A DNA stretch of 22,102 nt, from assembly GCA_965603285.1 (NCBI GenBank), contig CBFDCK010000040.1, positions 1-22,102 of the forward strand, written 5' to 3'. A model generated the notes under the pieces. That model was not told the DNA's origin. It saw nothing but the letters and a program-made list of their open reading frames with translations, and did no database searches. The translations under genes and the position numbers were made by a program. The DNA is from JAUWPO01 sp965603285 (GTDB lineage Bacteria > Chloroflexota > Anaerolineae > Anaerolineales > UBA4823). Below, one piece after another: positions 16,064 to 22,102 of the stretch. How positions within the stretch are numbered: position 1 is the stretch's first letter; every line of letters begins with the position of its first letter.

Positions 16064-16224
16064 AATTGAGCCTCCCGCAGGTTTATTTGTTTAATGCGAT
16101 TAAGTTTACTCCAAATTAGTAATAACTCCCACCGGTTCGATGTGCCCACTCCATTTGATACCCCCAGAGATAAGCAGACCACAAAATTCGGCAGCATCAA
16201 ACCTGGGGGAGATTGGATGAAAGA
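16064..16224. other. Intergenic region between SCO1664-like gene and hom
   Basis: The 161 bases hold a 7-base inverted repeat, CCCCCAG (16161-16167) and CTGGGGG (16203-16209), with a long 35-base loop and no U tract, so it is not a convincing terminator. The minus strand also has a short open frame ending at TAA 16106 with plausible protein-like content (GGIKWSGHIEPVGVIT) but no start codon or ribosome site. I recognise neither. The hom ribosome site is at the left end. Confidence 0.35.
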
Positions 16225-16962
16225 TTATATTTGCGGCCAGGGATAAAACCTGTGTTTGGGATCAGGGTCAGGTAAACGTCCAACGTCGATAAGCTGTTCA
16301 GCGCGCTGGGCGAGCGCTCTTACTTCGGAAGAATTGATATAAGGAAGCAGATCAGTCACAAGCTCCGAACTATCGAATTGCAGTCCGGATAGCTTCTTGT
16401 GAAATCGCTTTATGCTTTCATAGATATCATCAGGAATGGTCTCACCTATAAAGTCCCAAATTACCGTGCGCAGTTTATCCTGCACGTGAAAACATAATCC
16501 ATGATCGATCAACCACAGGTAACCACCCGGATCACGCAGGATGTGGCTGCCTTTACGGTCAGCGTTGTTGATAAGCAGGTCAAATACGGCAACCGGGAGC
16601 AGGCTCTGGAGGTCTTCAGTGCTGAAGTTGAAATAATTGTAATCCGGATCGTGCTCGACGAAAAGCTGCACGGAGCCAGGTCCAAGAGGCGCGTTATCAC
16701 GATAGGCTGTCAGTGGCACAAAATTCCATTCCAGAGCTTCGCTTACCAGATAGGCTGCAACCTCCCGCCGGGCAAGACTGGCTGCCTGAAAATCCCACAA
16801 CGGGCGTTCACCACGTGTGGGTTTATACACCGCCAGCAGCACTTCACCTCCCAATTCCACATCCACCAGGAAGGTATAATTCGAGCCCCATAGAAATTCG
16901 CCCTTTAGCGAAATCTCACCTTGCTGCAAAATTTTTAATGGGTCGACTGTTGGAGAGTTCAT
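16225..16962 (-). CDS. SCO1664-family protein (PI3/4-kinase-like fold)
   Basis: Member of the uncharacterised SCO1664/TIGR03843 family, described as distantly similar to phosphatidylinositol 3/4-kinases. With ATG at 16962 it has 245 residues. Kinase-like landmarks are visible: a candidate ATP lysine in LLAVYKP (Lys47), a catalytic-loop-like NNADRKGSH at 132-140 and a metal-binding IDHG at 152-155, followed by CFH. The active site appears intact, so phosphotransfer is plausible; the substrate is unknown. The frame is open far upstream, but that part overlaps the DUF3090 gene. An ATG at 16992 would overlap it by 20 bases and has no better ribosome site. It follows the DUF3090 stop by 10 bases and is the third gene of the conserved trio. 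Confidence 0.85.
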   Translation of the reverse strand: MNSPTVDPLKILQQGEISLKGEFLWGSNYTFLVDVELGGEVLLAVYKPTRGERPLWDFQAASLARREVAAYLVSEALEWNFVPLTAYRDNAPLGPGSVQLFVEHDPDYNYFNFSTEDLQSLLPVAVFDLLINNADRKGSHILRDPGGYLWLIDHGLCFHVQDKLRTVIWDFIGETIPDDIYESIKRFHKKLSGLQFDSSELVTDLLPYINSSEVRALAQRAEQLIDVGRLPDPDPKHRFYPWPQI

Positions 16963-16972
16963 CTCCGCCGGT

Positions 16973-17503
16973 TCAATGCTTATGACCGCCATTTTTTTTA
17001 GGGCAGAAGTGACCTTCGGGCTCCATGGGTTCCCCGCACTGCGGGCAGATCGGTCTGCCTCGCGCGGCAATTTCGATCCCCCAGCGGCACATCGACCGGA
17101 CTTGAGAGCGGGTGCACCAGAATCGCACAATCTGCCCTTCCACAGGGTCCTGGTCTTCGGTGAGCAATTCGTGAGCAATCAAAACCACTAGATCGCGCTC
17201 AGCGTCGTATCCCAAACCCATTTCACCAACCCGGAATAATGGGTCCACAGGTGGAATAATGTGCATCTTTTGCTCATCGTAATCGGCGGAGGCTTCCTCT
17301 AATTCAGGAAACTTCTCGTGAATTTCTGCCAGGAACTGCTCCACGCCGACTGCCAGGGATTGGATTTGGATTTTTTCGACGATAAGGGTTACGGTGCGTT
17401 CGTCCTGCCACCCATGTAGGTAAAACACCCTTTGACCGGGTTGCCCAATAGCGTCAGTGGTTATGTGAGTGACCGGCTGTAAATCTATCTCTTTATCCGA
17501 CAT
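16973..17503 (-). CDS. DUF3090 family protein with C-terminal zinc-ribbon-like motif
   Basis: The 176-residue protein matches the uncharacterised DUF3090/TIGR03847 family, known to be encoded next to the SCO1664-like and MSMEG_4193-like genes. It starts with a beta-rich segment (GQRVFYLHGWQDERTVTLIVEK at about 22-44), typical of the family. It ends with a metal-site-like CPQC at 153-156, a further Cys at 167 and a His-rich terminus. The motif WCTRSQVRSMCRWG precedes it. No membrane segment or signal peptide is seen. ATG at 17503 has no ribosome site, but a TATAAT lies about 27 bases upstream, so a short or leaderless transcript is possible. Function is unknown. Confidence 0.88.
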   Translation of the reverse strand: MSDKEIDLQPVTHITTDAIGQPGQRVFYLHGWQDERTVTLIVEKIQIQSLAVGVEQFLAEIHEKFPELEEASADYDEQKMHIIPPVDPLFRVGEMGLGYDAERDLVVLIAHELLTEDQDPVEGQIVRFWCTRSQVRSMCRWGIEIAARGRPICPQCGEPMEPEGHFCPKKNGGHKH

Positions 17504-17529
17504 TTTGTAACCAAATTGTTGAATGAGCC

Positions 17530-17556
17530 ATTATAGAAAAAGTATACCAGAATCAA
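17530..17556 (-). promoter_or_regulatory. Possible promoter for the DUF3090 gene
   Basis: In the 49-base gap, the minus strand has a perfect TATAAT (17530-17535) and a TTGATT (17551-17556) overlapping the stop codon of the phosphatase gene. The spacer is 15 bases, shorter than ideal, which lowers confidence. Confidence 0.4.
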
Positions 17557-18170
17557 TCTTCCAGAAGTGTAAAAGAAATATCATAATTTAACGTCAACAG
17601 GCGGCTGCTCGGCTCTCCGACCTGAAGCGCTGAGATAGATGCAGGGGCGATTTGCAGCCGCTGGAACATATCCAACGGCAAGCCGATAAAATACGCTACA
17701 GCCAGTTTAATCAAGTCCGAGTGGGTCACACAGACAACCAGTTCCTTTTCAGAATGCCGTAATGCCAACGATTCAATCTCCTGGCAGATGCGCAGCTGGG
17801 CTTCAGCGAACGATTCGCCTTCCGGGAAGAGCGCACGTGAAGGAGAGATCTGTACTGCTCTCCAAATCTTCCGACGCTGCAGTTCTTTAAGCGTCTTATT
17901 CTGCCAATCACCCACATCGACTTCGAGCAATCCTGTCCGAGGGAGAACTTCAAGATCAAGCGCATGTGCAATCGGTACCGCGGTCTCCATAGTGCGTTCA
18001 AGCGGGCTGCTGTAGACTGCCTTTATCGGTGCACCTTTCAAATTTTCGGCAACTTCTGCAGCTTGAGCGAGTCCCTTCTCATTCAGATGGACACCGGGTA
18101 AACGACCGGCAAGCCGACCTTGTTTGACAAAATCGTTTTCACCGTGACGGATAAGAAGGAAGATGGGCAT
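17553..18170 (-). CDS. MSMEG_4193-like histidine phosphatase (putative phosphomutase)
   Basis: The 205-residue protein belongs to the histidine phosphatase (phosphoglycerate mutase-like) superfamily. All catalytic residues are present: LIRHGEN at 6-12 with nucleophile His9, SSPLERT at 54-60 with Arg59, LLEVDVGDW at 81-89 with Glu83, FPEGES at 115-120 and VTHSD at 148-152 with His150. Its position next to DUF3090 and SCO1664-type genes matches the TIGR03848 'MSMEG_4193' subfamily, whose substrate is not known. In Actinobacteria this trio lies near the mycothiol ligase gene mshC, which is not seen here. A promoter lies in the gap to rarA, so this is probably the first gene of the trio transcript. 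Confidence 0.85.
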   Translation of the reverse strand: MPIFLLIRHGENDFVKQGRLAGRLPGVHLNEKGLAQAAEVAENLKGAPIKAVYSSPLERTMETAVPIAHALDLEVLPRTGLLEVDVGDWQNKTLKELQRRKIWRAVQISPSRALFPEGESFAEAQLRICQEIESLALRHSEKELVVCVTHSDLIKLAVAYFIGLPLDMFQRLQIAPASISALQVGEPSSRLLTLNYDISFTLLED

Positions 18171-18207
18171 TGGAGTTAGAAAATGTGGGATTCAGGATTA
18201 ATAAAAT

Positions 18208-18235
18208 AGTATAACTTGATCCGCATTATACTCAA
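18208..18235 (-). promoter_or_regulatory. Probable promoter of the phosphatase-DUF3090-SCO1664 trio
   Basis: The minus strand carries TTGAGT (18230-18235) and TATACT (18208-18213) with a 16-base spacer, matching four of six and five of six sigma-70 positions. It lies in the 71-base gap after rarA, about 38 bases upstream of the phosphatase start. Confidence 0.5.
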
Positions 18236-18241
18236 TATTAT

Positions 18242-19660
18242 CTAATAAATTCCGGATGGTTTGTGGCGCTTTTTAATGGTTTCGATTTCATCTTTTGACA
18301 AGTCGGGCAAAGTTTTGCTCTCTGTAATTTCTAATGCTTTTCGCTGGGCTTCTCTCCAACGTGTCAACCGTTCAGCAACCTGGGCTTCATAACCTTGAGC
18401 TGTGGGCTTGTAAAAATATGTACCCAACAGTTGTTTTGGCAGGTACTGCTGTGGCAGGAAGTGGTCTGGGGCTTCATGCGGGTATTGGTACCCTTCGCCG
18501 TGACCCAAGGCTTTACCATCCCGGTTGGCGTCCTGCAGGTGCTTCGGTACACTTATAATTCCCTCATTTTCGATCAATTGGAAGGCTTTAAAATATGATC
18601 CCGCCGTGTTTGATTTCGGTGCAGTTGCTAAGTAGAGCGCAGCTTCCACAATCGGGTAAACACCTTCCGGCAGCCCGATGTAGTCGAAAGCTTGGGCTGC
18701 TGCGCTGGCAACCACCAATCCCAGAGGGTCGCCAAGCCCGATATCTTCACTCGCCAGGATGATCATGCGCCGCAAGATGAAGCGTGGGTCTTCTCCAGCG
18801 TAGAGCATCTTCGCCAACCAATACAGAGTCGCGTCAGGATCAGACCCGCGCACCGACTTGATGAAGGCGGAAATCGTATCGTAATGAGCGTCCCCGTCCT
18901 TGTCGTAAAAAACTGCCCGCCGTTGGATCGACTCTTGAGCCACATCTAAGGTGATGTGGACGGATTCATCCACATCAGGCAGCGTGCTCTCCACCGCCAG
19001 CTCGAGGGCGTTTAAGGCATTACGTGCATCACCGCCAGCGATCCGGATGAGATGTCCCATCGCATCTTCGTCGATGAGAATATCCCGCTCACCGTAACCC
19101 CTTTCAGCGTCATTAATTGCGTTCTCCAGGATGCAGCCTACGTCATCATCCTCCAAGGGGCGCAGCTGAAAAACACGCGAGCGAGACACCAGCGCGCTGA
19201 TAACATCAAAATATGGGTTCTCGGTCGTCGCCCCAATTAAAGTCACCATCCCGTTCTCAACATGCGGCAGCAGGGCGTCCTGCTGGGCTTTATTCCACCT
19301 GTGAACTTCGTCTATAAATAGGATCGTACGCATGTTATGCAACTTACGGCGTTCAACTGCCTTTTGGATTACTTTGCGCAGATCGGGTTTGCCGGCCAGA
19401 GCCGCAGAAAGGGTCACAAAATATGATTCCGTCTTGTTTGCGATGATTTGCGCTAAGGTGGTTTTTCCCGATCCAGGCGGTCCCCACAGGATGATCGATG
19501 AGAACAGTCGGTCGGCTTCAATTGCCCGCCGAAGCAGTTTCCCCTGACCGACAATGGCCTCCTGCCCAACAAATTCATCCAGTGTGCGCGGCCGCATACG
19601 GGCAGCCAGAGGTGCCTCGTGCTTCATGCGTTGTTTCAGTGAGTGATCAAAAAGGTCCAT
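18242..19660 (-). CDS. rarA: Replication-associated recombination protein A (AAA+ ATPase)
   Basis: Clamp-loader-related AAA+ ATPase acting at stalled replication forks (RarA/MgsA, WRNIP1 family). The 472 residues have the N-terminal LAARMRPRTLDEFVGQE box, Walker A GPPGSGKTT at 60-68, Walker B ILFIDEVHR at 113-121, sensor-1 GATTENP at 143-149 and the arginine-finger SRSRVF. The C-terminal tetramerisation region includes RMIILASEDIGLGDP and ends in RHKPSGIY. It is a typical member in length and motifs. ATG at 19660 has no strong ribosome site. It is transcribed away from the lipoprotein gene. Confidence 0.95.
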   Translation of the reverse strand: MDLFDHSLKQRMKHEAPLAARMRPRTLDEFVGQEAIVGQGKLLRRAIEADRLFSSIILWGPPGSGKTTLAQIIANKTESYFVTLSAALAGKPDLRKVIQKAVERRKLHNMRTILFIDEVHRWNKAQQDALLPHVENGMVTLIGATTENPYFDVISALVSRSRVFQLRPLEDDDVGCILENAINDAERGYGERDILIDEDAMGHLIRIAGGDARNALNALELAVESTLPDVDESVHITLDVAQESIQRRAVFYDKDGDAHYDTISAFIKSVRGSDPDATLYWLAKMLYAGEDPRFILRRMIILASEDIGLGDPLGLVVASAAAQAFDYIGLPEGVYPIVEAALYLATAPKSNTAGSYFKAFQLIENEGIISVPKHLQDANRDGKALGHGEGYQYPHEAPDHFLPQQYLPKQLLGTYFYKPTAQGYEAQVAERLTRWREAQRKALEITESKTLPDLSKDEIETIKKRHKPSGIY

Positions 19661-19842
19661 AGTTCAAATAGTGTTTGATTCTACCATGTCCAATTTTTTA
19701 ATCCACCTTCCGAGCTTCATGGGCTATAATTACGATAACCCAACCCGAATTGCGAGGTAGCGAAGCTTAACCCCTAAAAATTACCGCCAGTTGTTCACCC
19801 AATAACATCCTTTTACATGGAACGATTACAGGAAGGTGGAGG
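19661..19842. promoter_or_regulatory. Divergent promoter region of rarA and the lipoprotein gene
   Basis: The 182-base gap separates two outward-reading genes. On the plus strand a perfect TATAAT lies at 19725-19730 without a good -35. On the minus strand, TAGAAT at 19678-19683 lies 17 bases before the rarA start, with TGGATT at a 16-base spacing. Both assignments are tentative. No hairpin or palindrome was seen. Confidence 0.35.
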
Positions 19843-20790
19843 ATGAAAGACCGAGAATTGAGCTACCGTGTTATCCTGGGGGTAATCATTTGTGCACTGT
19901 TACTATTGATAAGCGCCTGCTCTCAGTTCTTTTCATCAAAATCCGTGATCGACATACAGGCTGAGATTAATACCGCGGTAGCGGCTACAGTCGCTTCCCA
20001 CCTTATCGAAACCGAATTAGCAGCTACTGCAACCTCACCTTCCACAGCGCAAATAACCATCCTGCCAAGCGCCACACCAACACCATCACCCACTACGACC
20101 CATACCCAACCTGTCCCAACATACACACAACAGCCCTCCCCTACGGCAGTTTCCACCTCAATTGTCCCACCTGAAATCTGGGCTGATGTCAACACCAACT
20201 GCCGGCTTGGACCTAGCAGTAGATATAAAGTAGATGGTTATCTCCTGGTGGGAACTACTTCCAACGTATATGGACGCGACTCTGCAGATTATTGGTGGTA
20301 CATCCAAAACCCGACCAAGAACGACAAATTCTGCTGGGTCTGGTCGGAAACGACCCACGTTGAAGGCAATCCTTACCTTTTGCCAGTAATTACCCCCTCC
20401 CCAATGCCTAAAGCACCCACCAAGTTCTGTTGTGGGTTTTCAGTGAGCAGGGCGCGAGTCCAGGAATGCGGCGGTGAACCGGTTGTTTTTTTCAGGGTTC
20501 ACAATAACTCATGGGAGGCGCTTGAATCTGGGCGCGTGCAAGTTGATGACCTGGCGACCGGAAAAAGGTTATTCGGACCACAAACCAGCAACGCACCTTT
20601 TCTGGATAGCGACTCTTGCTCGGCTTCCTATCGCGACCGGCTTGCTCCAGGTCAGTCCTTATCCATCGCTGCGCCTCTAAACAAGCACGCCAAACCAGGT
20701 CATTATGCCAAAGCTGTCATCACTCTCTGTACCAGAGAGGGATTAGGCGGTCACTGTTATAAGAGCACAATCAAATTTAAGCTAAAATAG
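19843..20790 (+). CDS. Lipoprotein with Pro/Thr-rich linker and SH3-like domain
   Basis: A 315-residue secreted lipoprotein. The N terminus is charged, followed by a hydrophobic stretch (residues 10-24) and the lipobox ISAC with the modified Cys at 26. A Ser/Thr/Pro-rich linker spans about 60-108. A bacterial SH3-like domain lies at about 110-180 (WADVNTNCRLGPSSRYKVDG, then YWWYIQNP and CWVWSETTHVEG). A Cys-rich, beta-type C-terminal domain follows, with seven Cys after residue 195. GGTGGAGG directly precedes ATG at 19843. The role is unknown; SH3-like domains of this type often bind cell-envelope components. The layout is common in Anaerolineae. The gene stands alone on the plus strand, with 136 bases before the antiporter gene in which no clear element was seen. 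Confidence 0.82.
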   Translation: MKDRELSYRVILGVIICALLLLISACSQFFSSKSVIDIQAEINTAVAATVASHLIETELAATATSPSTAQITILPSATPTPSPTTTHTQPVPTYTQQPSPTAVSTSIVPPEIWADVNTNCRLGPSSRYKVDGYLLVGTTSNVYGRDSADYWWYIQNPTKNDKFCWVWSETTHVEGNPYLLPVITPSPMPKAPTKFCCGFSVSRARVQECGGEPVVFFRVHNNSWEALESGRVQVDDLATGKRLFGPQTSNAPFLDSDSCSASYRDRLAPGQSLSIAAPLNKHAKPGHYAKAVITLCTREGLGGHCYKSTIKFKLK

Positions 20791-20926
20791 CATGGTTGGC
20801 TCCGCTGCTTCCGGGTAAGATATCCATTTCCCATATAACTCAACTTAACAAATCCCAATCTACTAGTATTGTGGAAAAAACTTCAGATCATAAATACATG
20901 ATCGCGAATCAATCAAAACAGTAATC

Positions 20927-22102
20927 ATGGAAGACACACTAACTTTTATCCCCCTGTTATTGGTACTGGTATTAGCCTTCATCGTACCGCTTCTATTGAC
21001 GCGCTTCAAGCGTCTTTATCTGCCCATTGTTGTCGGTGAGATTTTGGCTGGCATTTTGATAGGTCCCAGTATTTTAGGGTGGGTGCAGGGAGACGAAACG
21101 ATCTTGGTGCTACTGGCTGAATTCGGATTTGTTTTTCTGATGTTTCTCTCAGGAATGGAAATTAATTTTTCAAATCTCGGGACAGTAGGAAATCCCGAAC
21201 AAGCTCAAAAACAAGAAAAATTCCATTGGGGTCCGATTCAATTAGGCATTGGGTCTTTCTTGCTTACCCTGATTTTATCGACGTTTGTCGGAGTAGCTGC
21301 ATTCAACCGTGGCATAGCCCAAAGTCCCTGGATTGTGGCATTAATTTTTTCCACAACATCACTCGGAGTAATCTTGCCAGTGCTCAAAGAATTAGGCTTG
21401 AGTTCAGGGCGCTATGGACAGACATTATTGATATCTGCGTTGATTGCAGATTTCGTGACCATGCTTTTGATCACCGTCCTGGTCGCTGCTCTTTCACATG
21501 GTCTCACATTGGATATCCTCCTGGTTAGCGTTCTATTCGCGGCCTTCTTCTTGATTTACCGCGTTGGCAATCTCTTCTTCAACCGTTTAAGCTTCTTGAG
21601 GCGGGCGATGGAGGAGGTCAGCAGCGCCACCGGACAGATCAAGATTCGGCTCGCCTTCACTCTAATGCTGGTTTTTGTAGTGCTGTCTGAGATAGTAGGC
21701 ACAGAGATCATCCTGGGAGCATTCTTGGCTGGCGCGATCATTGCTTTGCTGCGCACACCGGAGGACGATGAACTGGTATCCCAATTAGAAGGGATCGGTT
21801 TCGGCTTTTTCATACCCATCTTTTTTATCATGGTTGGTGTGACCTTTAACTTGGGCGCGCTTCTCAGCTCACCGGAAAACCTGATCATTGCAGTTGGTCT
21901 GCTAATCGCAGCCTTTCTGGTCAAGGTCCTGCCAGCATTGCTTTATCGTTTCGTTTTCACCTGGCGTGAATCACTGGCTGCTGGTGCGCTGCTCTCCGCA
22001 CGACTGTCGCTAATAATCGCAACTTCTGCAATCGGATTGCGCTTGGGTTTGATCGGAGAAGTGTTAAATTCACAAATTATCCTGGTAGCCATTATTACGG
22101 TG
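20927..22102 (+). CDS. Cation:proton antiporter, CPA2 family (3' end outside window)
   Basis: The frame is open from ATG at 20927 to the window end, giving 392 residues without a stop. It has about eleven hydrophobic segments. Family landmarks are LPIVVGEILAGILIGPSILG at residues 32-51, then FGFVFLMFLSGMEI (67-80), a mid-protein SALIADF (170-176) with the membrane Asp175, and LGAFLAGAIIALL further on. The membrane Asp is preceded by Ala rather than the Asp, Asn or Gln seen in well-known antiporters. Such proteins exchange Na+ or K+ for H+ across the inner membrane. Whether a C-terminal nucleotide-binding (TrkA-N/RCK) domain follows cannot be seen. No ribosome site is visible before the ATG. 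Confidence 0.87.
   Translation, partial: MEDTLTFIPLLLVLVLAFIVPLLLTRFKRLYLPIVVGEILAGILIGPSILGWVQGDETILVLLAEFGFVFLMFLSGMEINFSNLGTVGNPEQAQKQEKFHWGPIQLGIGSFLLTLILSTFVGVAAFNRGIAQSPWIVALIFSTTSLGVILPVLKELGLSSGRYGQTLLISALIADFVTMLLITVLVAALSHGLTLDILLVSVLFAAFFLIYRVGNLFFNRLSFLRRAMEEVSSATGQIKIRLAFTLMLVFVVLSEIVGTEIILGAFLAGAIIALLRTPEDDELVSQLEGIGFGFFIPIFFIMVGVTFNLGALLSSPENLIIAVGLLIAAFLVKVLPALLYRFVFTWRESLAAGALLSARLSLIIATSAIGLRLGLIGEVLNSQIILVAIITV

Noticed and set aside
16161..16209. CCCCCAG/CTGGGGG repeat as a transcription terminator
   Set aside because: The loop is 35 bases and no U tract follows on either strand.
16963..17178. 72-codon N-terminal extension of the SCO1664-like protein
   Set aside because: It lies in an alternative frame of the DUF3090 gene, and its residues do not look like the family.

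Overview
The window comes from a bacterium of moderate GC content, most likely a Chloroflexota of the Anaerolineae type. The best clue is the adjacent trio of a histidine-phosphatase 'MSMEG_4193' protein, a DUF3090 protein and an SCO1664-family protein, known as a neighbourhood mainly in Actinobacteria and Chloroflexi. The base composition is too low for a typical actinobacterium. A lipoprotein with a Pro/Thr-rich linker and an SH3-like domain also fits. The assignment is inference.

Region 1 (1-13.0 kb, almost all minus strand) is a large branched-chain amino acid operon, read right to left: ilvD, ilvB, ilvN, ilvC, leuA, an 88-residue unknown gene, leuC, leuD, cimA, leuB and pheA. Gaps are a few bases to about 40 bases, and several neighbours overlap. 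The set covers valine, leucine and a threonine-independent isoleucine route: CimA makes citramalate, and LeuCD and LeuB carry it to 2-oxobutyrate for IlvBN, IlvC and IlvD. pheA at the end adds a phenylalanine step. The last codons of a thioredoxin-family gene converge on pheA at the left edge.

The main discovery is in the 351-base gap in front of ilvD. It holds an unannotated 35-codon leader peptide (12827-12934, minus) with 15 Leu/Ile/Val residues in the 18 positions 3-20. A good promoter lies upstream. Downstream is a GC-rich terminator hairpin whose 5' arm can pair instead with an 11-base segment inside the end of the leader reading frame. This is the layout of a classical transcription attenuator controlled by ribosome stalling, here placed to control the whole ilv-leu-cimA-pheA operon.

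Region 2 (13.0-16.1 kb, minus) holds a PucR-type regulator and a homoserine dehydrogenase without an ACT domain. The 405-base gap between them contains a decayed RelE/ParE-family toxin gene and a 14-base perfect palindrome just upstream of the pucR-type gene.

Region 3 (16.2-19.7 kb, minus) holds the conserved trio of unknown function (SCO1664-like kinase-fold protein, DUF3090 zinc-ribbon protein, histidine phosphatase), with its own promoter candidates, and rarA. Region 4 (19.8 kb to the end, plus) holds the lipoprotein and a CPA2-type cation:proton antiporter cut by the window end. No rRNA, tRNA, CRISPR array or insertion sequence was seen.
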